A DNA stretch of 64,000 bases from positions 31,615 through 95,614 of the forward strand of contig CDMY01000047.1 in NCBI GenBank assembly GCA_001179505.1, in the 5' to 3' direction. Source of the stretch: Vitrella brassicaformis (lineage: Eukaryota > Sar > Vitrellaceae). The notes beneath the pieces were generated by a model. The model had not been told where the DNA came from. It saw nothing but the letters and a program-made list of their open reading frames with translations, and did not search any database. This document shows positions 58,796-64,000 of the stretch, one piece after another. The translations under genes were made by a program, and so were the position numbers. Every line of letters begins with the position of its first letter. Within the stretch, counting starts at the first letter, position 1.

Positions 58796-59269
58796 CGTGA
58801 GTGTCAGCTGACGTCTGCAAGTGTGGTGTGTTCTGTATGCGTCTGTCTGTTGATGTGTGACGTCCGACGCTTAGTTGCCGGAAACTGCGAGTGTCGTGTG
58901 TGCAGTGGCTGACGGTTTCTTGAGGCATTCAGTGGTCAAAATACTGAGTGTCTCTGTTGGTCTCACATGCCGTTGTCCAACGCGCTCTCGCTGAATCTAC
59001 TTCGTCACGGCCCTCATTGGCTCTCGGGATCTGGTTGGTTCGACCAGACACCGAGCACCATGGAGGGACCCACAGAAGCAGACCCAGCGAAGAACCGCAT
59101 AGACCCACTCACTGGTCAGACAATCTTCATCTGTGTGTAATGCATAAAGGGTCTCACGCATGTCACACATGGGCCCCGGCATCACACACACAAGGAGAGA
59201 ACCGTCCCGGCTCACACACGTACTGCACCACATCCCACCCGCCCGCCGGCCAGCAGTGTCTCTGTCTAG
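58796..59269. other. Tail-to-tail spacer
   Basis: No gene seen; low-repeat sequence between two convergent stop codons. Confidence 0.5.
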
Positions 59270-60339
59270 CTAGCGCAGGAAGGTTGTGGGTCGCTTGGCG
59301 GTGAAGGTGGTGCGGTACTTCTTCTCCGGCATGGGCAGCCGACGGATCAGGGGGAACCGCAAGTCGTCAGCCTGATTGATGGATAACAGACATACCGACC
59401 CAACACACACATGGATGGATGGATGGATGGATGGATGACACACATGGGAGTGGTGTGTGTGTGTGTGCGTGGTTGGTGGGTTGAGTAACATGTGTTACTT
59501 ACGTGGAATTGTGTGATGTTTTCCCGGATGCACTTGTCGTCGGGGATGGCCTCGATGCGGATGATCTGGATGTTGCTCGACAACGCACGGTGACGACCTG
59601 CCATCTCAGCGTCTGATTATTTGACCACCACACATGCACCCACACGAAAGGCACACGTGTCTGTCGTGCTGAGCTGTCTGTAGGGGTGTGCATGGCGCGA
59701 TGTGTTGGTTGGTTGGCCGGTTAGGTTAGCATAGCTTACACATTTGGCTGACGGCTCCGTTTTGTGTGGTGTCCCTGTACTCCTTGTACATGTTGTGGGT
59801 GGCCGTCCGGCTGTCGTAGCGCAGGTAGATGGCAAAGTTCTTGATAGTTGACGGATCTTCCTCGTGAATCTGATGGCCACCATGATGGACATCATGACAC
59901 GACACACCACACCACACACACACACACACACGACAGACAAGACACACCGACTACAGTGCACCCCTCCACCAGCTGTGGTGCATCTGTGTGTGTGGCTGAC
60001 CTCGTCGACGGCGAGAATCTGGCCTCCGGACTTCTTGGCCTTGTTGATCTTCTTCATGAAGTACCAGAACTTGGCCTTGGCGATGACCGGGTTCTTGGCG
60101 AACAGCCGCATCCGATACACCTTGACATGAGGCTTCTTGGCGGTCGGCGCAGCGCGACCCACAATGTGGTACTGGTGGATCTGCACACACAAACACAGAC
60201 ACACAGGCGTGTGTGTGTGTGTGTGTGATCTCTCTCACTCGCCATCCGCAAAGCAGGGAGCGTTGTGTGATCAGATCTGTCGTGCCTATGTACGTACCTC
60301 GGCCTGCAGGGAGGGATCCGCCTTGCTCTTCTTCACCAT
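59270..60339 (-). CDS. RPL18A: 60S ribosomal protein eL20 (L18a family)
   Basis: Structural protein of the large cytosolic ribosomal subunit. Five exons (minus): 60339-60298, 60180-60001, 59869-59740, 59612-59503, 59371-59270; 187 residues, the usual length. Diagnostic blocks: [100 protein letters not shown], and the end [11 protein letters not shown] followed by TAG. The start ATG at 60339 gives [14 protein letters not shown]. Shares an upstream region with the cyclin-like gene that holds TGCGAGCT and paired AACCCTA words. Confidence 0.96.
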
Positions 60340-60376
60340 TTTTACGAGCTGCCGGGGGGAGCTCACGCAGACGCAG

Positions 60377-60384
60377 TGCGAGCT
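60377..60384 (+). promoter_or_regulatory. TGCGAGCT motif upstream of eL20
   Basis: Exact octamer 38 bp upstream of the eL20 start. Confidence 0.45.
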
Positions 60385-60430
60385 CAGGACTCTCTTTTTG
60401 GGCTTCACTCCCACCCTAACTCAAAACCCG

Positions 60431-60455
60431 AACCCTACCCGAATTCGTAGGGTTT
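60431..60455 (+). promoter_or_regulatory. Inverted pair of telo-box-like words
   Basis: AACCCTAC at 60431-60438 and its reverse complement GTAGGGTT at 60447-60454, 8 bp apart, making a perfect 8+8 hairpin-capable palindrome. AAACCCTA-type boxes are known in plant ribosomal-protein promoters; a role here is inferred. Confidence 0.4.
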
Positions 60456-60602
60456 GCCAGTGAACATGAGGGAACCGCGAAAAAGTTCGAGATATGACGG
60501 CCATTGTCAAGCAGAGGACAGAGATGCCGCTGATGACAACAGCACAGGAAAGGTGGTTGAACACGTTTCCCTTCCTCTGACAGTCCCCATTCCGTGGCTA
60601 AG

Positions 60603-62531
60603 ATGGCCGACCCCACATCAGCCGTCAGCTGCGGGCAGGCGCCTCCCTCTGTCTGCATGGGTCTGTACACAGCCCAGGTGGACGCCTTGAGTCACTTCCG
60701 ACAGCCGGTGGCTCTGCAGCACATCGGGTGGCTCGCCACTCATACGTCGGCTGGGTCGGCGCGTGCCAACGATGTCCCACGGGCGACGGCGGGGCGGGGA
60801 GGGCGAGATGGGAGCATTGGTGGGCCTGGTGACGGAGGTTGCTACGGATTCTGCACTGACGCCTATGAGAACGAATTCGCCGGTGAATGAGGGGGAGGGA
60901 GGGTGTGCAGACAGACAGACACGCAGGCAGGGATGGGGCGGGGCGGGGCGGGCATGTGTGTGTCTTGAGTGGAGTGTGTCTGCGCTGATGGGATGCATTG
61001 GATGTGGTGCACTGCAGGTGACGAGTGTCTGCGTCACTTGCTGACGAGCCTGGACGACCCCCACGTCCCTCTGGAGTGCCTCCACGGCCTACACAACGAC
61101 TTCGCACAGCTCTGCGTGTGGGTCTTCTCAGGTACCTGAGTGTGGTGTGCCTTGCTCACCTTCACCTTCACCAGCACACACACACACACACACCTTGTCC
61201 TTCTCTATCTCTGTGTGTCGTTGTTGTCAGTGTGCAAGGACCGTGAGATGCGCTCGAAGCACTTCCCCTACTACATCCTCCTGGACGCAGTGGACATCCT
61301 GCGGCGCTACCTCGCCGTCGCCATCGCAAACGCCGCTGCTGCTGCTGCTGCATCATGCCCCTGTCCATCAGGGTGGCCAGGCGGCGAGACCACCTGGCCC
61401 TGGTCGGCATATCAGTTCGTCACGGCCTGCCTGGCGGCCGTCCTTCTCGCTTCCGACATGGTATGCATCACGTCACGCAGGCAGACAGATCAATGCACCA
61501 CACACACTCGAGAATTGGGTGCGTGTGTGTTCCATTCAGAATGAGTCCCTTGACCATGAGGTCGACTACCAGTTCATGCGTCGGACAGAGGAGTTTGTGC
61601 GGCTGACCGTCATGCAGCGGCCGGAGCTGTCCATCTGGGCGGTGGACCGGCAGCTGCTGCACGATGTGACGCAGCACAAGGTCATGATTCTGAGGGCGCT
61701 CCGGTTCCGGCTGTCGCGGCCCCACGTGCGGCACTGGATAGAGTTTCTCGTCACGAGAACAGCTGTGCTCTACAACCACTGCCTGCCACCACTGTGAGCG
61801 AATAGACAGAACACACAGAGCTGGTCAAGTCAAATCGGTCCAGCGATAGGCATCCATCATCGACGTGTGTGACGTCCGTGTGGCATTCATTCAGGAGTGC
61901 CGAAGTGTGGCGGTCGGTCTACTTCGAGGCCGAGAGGCTGTCGGCCGAGCCGTGTAATCTCGTGGCCTACACGTTCTGCCAGGCGCCTCCCTGCAGCAGC
62001 AGCAGCTGCACCACACCCCTTGCCCCGTTCCCGCCCTCCCCCCCCGTCTCACCCTCCTCCCACACAACCATCGAAACCGACGACCGCACCATGGCCAGCG
62101 CGCACCATCCATCCAGCGCCCCCTCCTCGGCTGCACATGGCGACATCAATCAGCACCGCTCCACACCGACTTACCATCCCGGCGACCCCCATCATCTGTC
62201 TCGCGCGACGTCAGGTGACAGCTGCACCCCTTCACCCCCACTGGCCCCCCACGGCTACGATAAGCGAGGGGGCGATGCGGCAGCGGGTTGGTCGCTGGAC
62301 TTGTCTGTGCCGTTTGGGATGGGCGAGGCCAACGTGCGGTGCGAGGGAGTGGGGTTGGGGGTGGGGAGGGGACGGGGTAGAGGGGTCAACCAGATGGAGA
62401 GGGCGGCCTTTTTCGTGACGCTGGCTACCAGGAACGTGGTGGGTGCGTACTCGCTGGGACATATGGTTGGCGCGAATGTGCTGGTGGTGCTGGAGGGGGT
62501 GCTCAGACAAATTGCCAACTCGACCTACTGA
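60603..62531 (+). CDS. Cyclin-fold-like protein
   Basis: Five exons with closing phases: 60603-60882, 61018-61131, 61231-61460, 61540-61793, 61895-62531; 504 residues. The middle reads like an N-terminal cyclin box: YQFVTACLAAVLLASDMNES (helix-2 equivalent of the A-C-L-L-L-A-S-K pattern), then LLHDVTQHKVMILRALRFRL and RPHVRHWIEFLVTR (the E-x-x-(I/V)-L-x-x-L-x-(F/W) region). A second helical bundle follows (YFEAERLSAEPCNLVAYTFC), interrupted by a 130-residue Pro/Ser/His-rich insert, then MERAAFFVTLATRNVVGAYS. A CDK-binding Lys/Glu pair is not clear, so it may be a cyclin-like scaffold. Gly/Arg-rich GLGVGRGRGRG precedes the last helix. Identification is from pattern only. Confidence 0.55.
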
Positions 62532-64000
62532 CTGACTGACTGCCCAGGTGAGGTGGGTCTTTCTGTATTGCATTGCGTTGCGTTGCGTTGCATTGCATGC
62601 GTGTGTGTACAGCTGGCTGTCTTGTCTGCATTGCATTGGGTGGGTGGGTGGGTGGCTGGCTGGGTGGGTGAAGTAGGGGAAGGAAGACAAGGGAGGGAGC
62701 AGTGGGTGGCTGATCTGGGCTGGTGTGTCTGTCTACAGACATACATACATACACAGACAGACAGACAGACGTGGCCGGGCCGACATCACATCAAGGCAGG
62801 CAGGCAGGTACGTACAGATGGTGCTGTGCTGTGCTGTGGTACGGTACGTGCAGGCATACGCAACGTACATCTATCTGCCCGGGCTGGTTTGTTTATCTAA
62901 CACGGGGAGGGAGGGAGGGAGGGGGAAAGGGCACTGAAGTCAATGAGTGAATGGGGGGAGGGAGAGGCATGACAGCTGCCTTGCCGTGATGCCTGTAATG
63001 ACCTCAGCTCCTCTGCCTGCCTGCCTGCCTGCCTGCGTGTCTTTTTCAGTTGTGCTGTGAAGTGGGAGGGCGAAGACGCAGTTTAACGATGAGGGACGGG
63101 CGGACGGACGGCATATGCTGCCATCGTGTTTTTCAGTGTTTCCTCTATCTGCTCGTGTGTGTACGTGGGACTCAAGCTCGTTGACGGATCTGATCTATCT
63201 GCAGTCAGTGGATATGATATGCAGTCAATGTCTGAGTGTCGGGACATCCCGACACGCACGAATCAATAAGCAGCAACCGCAACTAGCTGCATCCGACGCA
63301 AGCAGCCGACACACACATTCAGTCATCTGAGCAATCAGGCGCTTTCTATCTAGCTCAGCTCCCTGTCCCGCTTTGCCCATGACCCCCTCCACCACCCGAG
63401 TCTCACGGTACGCTCACACGGCACGGGGAGACGCAGGTGATGGAGACCATCAAAGGCAGAAGAGAGGCCAGTGAGCTCAGTCAGGCTGTGTCTGTCCATC
63501 CCCTGACTGACTGTCCCCCAGCGCCACTGAGTGAGTTGAGTAGGCACACAGAGTCTGTCTGACCAGTGAGTGTGATGTGATGTGGTGCGATGTGGTCTTT
63601 CCTCCGTCCTTTGGTCTGTCCTCTCGGTCCTCTGGCCGCCGCCTCGCCACCGACCCATCTCACACGATCAGACGCGTGAAATGGAGAAGTGGCGAAGAGA
63701 CAAGTGAGGGTTGCGAGAGGGACCAAAGAGATGACACGCACCAGAGACTGCAAAATCCATCCAAGTATGCCAGGGTGACCCAACGAGTCAGTCCATCCAC
63801 CCACCCCCTTTCAGCCATCCCGCCCAATCATGAACCCAAGCGAACCCACGTCCATTCCCTTCCCTCCCCTCCTTACCCCTCCCACACATCATGAGGAAGA
63901 TAGATGCTCAAAACTGCGCTGTCCGTCTGTCTGTCTCTCTGTCTCTCTGCCTATCGAACACGACAAAGTGGCGTGACCTAAGGATCTACGTGATGCCCCC
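62532..64000. other. Repeat-rich right flank, no gene supported
   Basis: GACT, TTGCG, GGGT, GACA, GGCA, GGGA and CCTG repeats up to 63060; more mixed sequence to the end, without a frame that I can defend. Confidence 0.5.

Noticed and set aside
60411-60455. Internal telomere tract
   Set aside because: Only isolated AACCCTA words occur, not tandem telomere repeats; treated as promoter elements instead.

Overview
The window is nuclear DNA of an intron-rich, GC-rich protist. My best guess is a photosynthetic alveolate such as the chromerid Vitrella brassicaformis, but this is inference and no sequence here was matched to a database. The reasons are: many short introns (mostly 50-150 bp) packed with TG/TC simple repeats, canonical eukaryotic genes (histone H4, eL33, eL20, SKP1, importin alpha, PEX13, IST1), an algal/plant-type nitrate transporter, and large surface proteins of a kind common in alveolates. 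Three 300-N blocks are fixed-size assembly gaps.

Layout from left to right. 1-3373 (+) is the 3' part of a membrane protein with Fn2/kringle-like Cys-rich repeats. 3911-5931 (-) is purM. 6233-8541 (+) is a gap-interrupted membrane protein. 8878-9581 (-) is eL33. 10153-13139 (+) is an LRR / CCCH-like / RING protein. 15016-17405 (-) is a SKP1 with a long tail. 17801-18775 (+) is a four-helix membrane protein. 19071-21557 (+) is an NRT2-type nitrate transporter. 24383-24894 (+) is histone H4. 26034-28218 (-) is a cadherin-like beta-sandwich receptor-like protein. 29821-32816 (-) is an SLC6/NSS symporter. 32876-36057 (+) is importin alpha. 36563-38042 (-) is PEX13. 38394-39708 (+) is an unrecognised gene. 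40810-50425 (-) is a 26-exon, roughly 2,560-residue surface protein built of Ig-like (Big_5/SbsA) repeats. 50620-52471 (+) is IST1. 53313-55169 (-) is an ELMO-domain protein. 55377-58795 (+) is a fumarate reductase fused to a cytochrome-b5-reductase-like module. 59270-60339 (-) is eL20. 60603-62531 (+) is a cyclin-fold-like protein.

The genes mostly alternate strand, so the window is a chain of head-to-head pairs sharing short upstream regions (about 60-570 bp) and tail-to-tail pairs separated by repeat-rich spacers. I reconstructed exon structures by hand. For most genes the intron phases close over all exons and the coding length is a multiple of three, which supports the models. Two observations go beyond ordinary annotation. 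A short palindrome-like word, TGCGAGCT/AGCTCGCA, recurs in most shared upstream regions. Also, several introns use GC-AG boundaries, one of them confirmed by an invariant protein motif.

Functionally the genes cover protein synthesis (eL33, eL20), chromatin (H4), ubiquitin ligation (SKP1, RING protein), nuclear import, peroxisome import, ESCRT-III and membrane traffic (IST1, ELMO), nutrient uptake (nitrate, an Na+-coupled solute), purine synthesis, redox metabolism and cell-surface recognition. They do not form one pathway.
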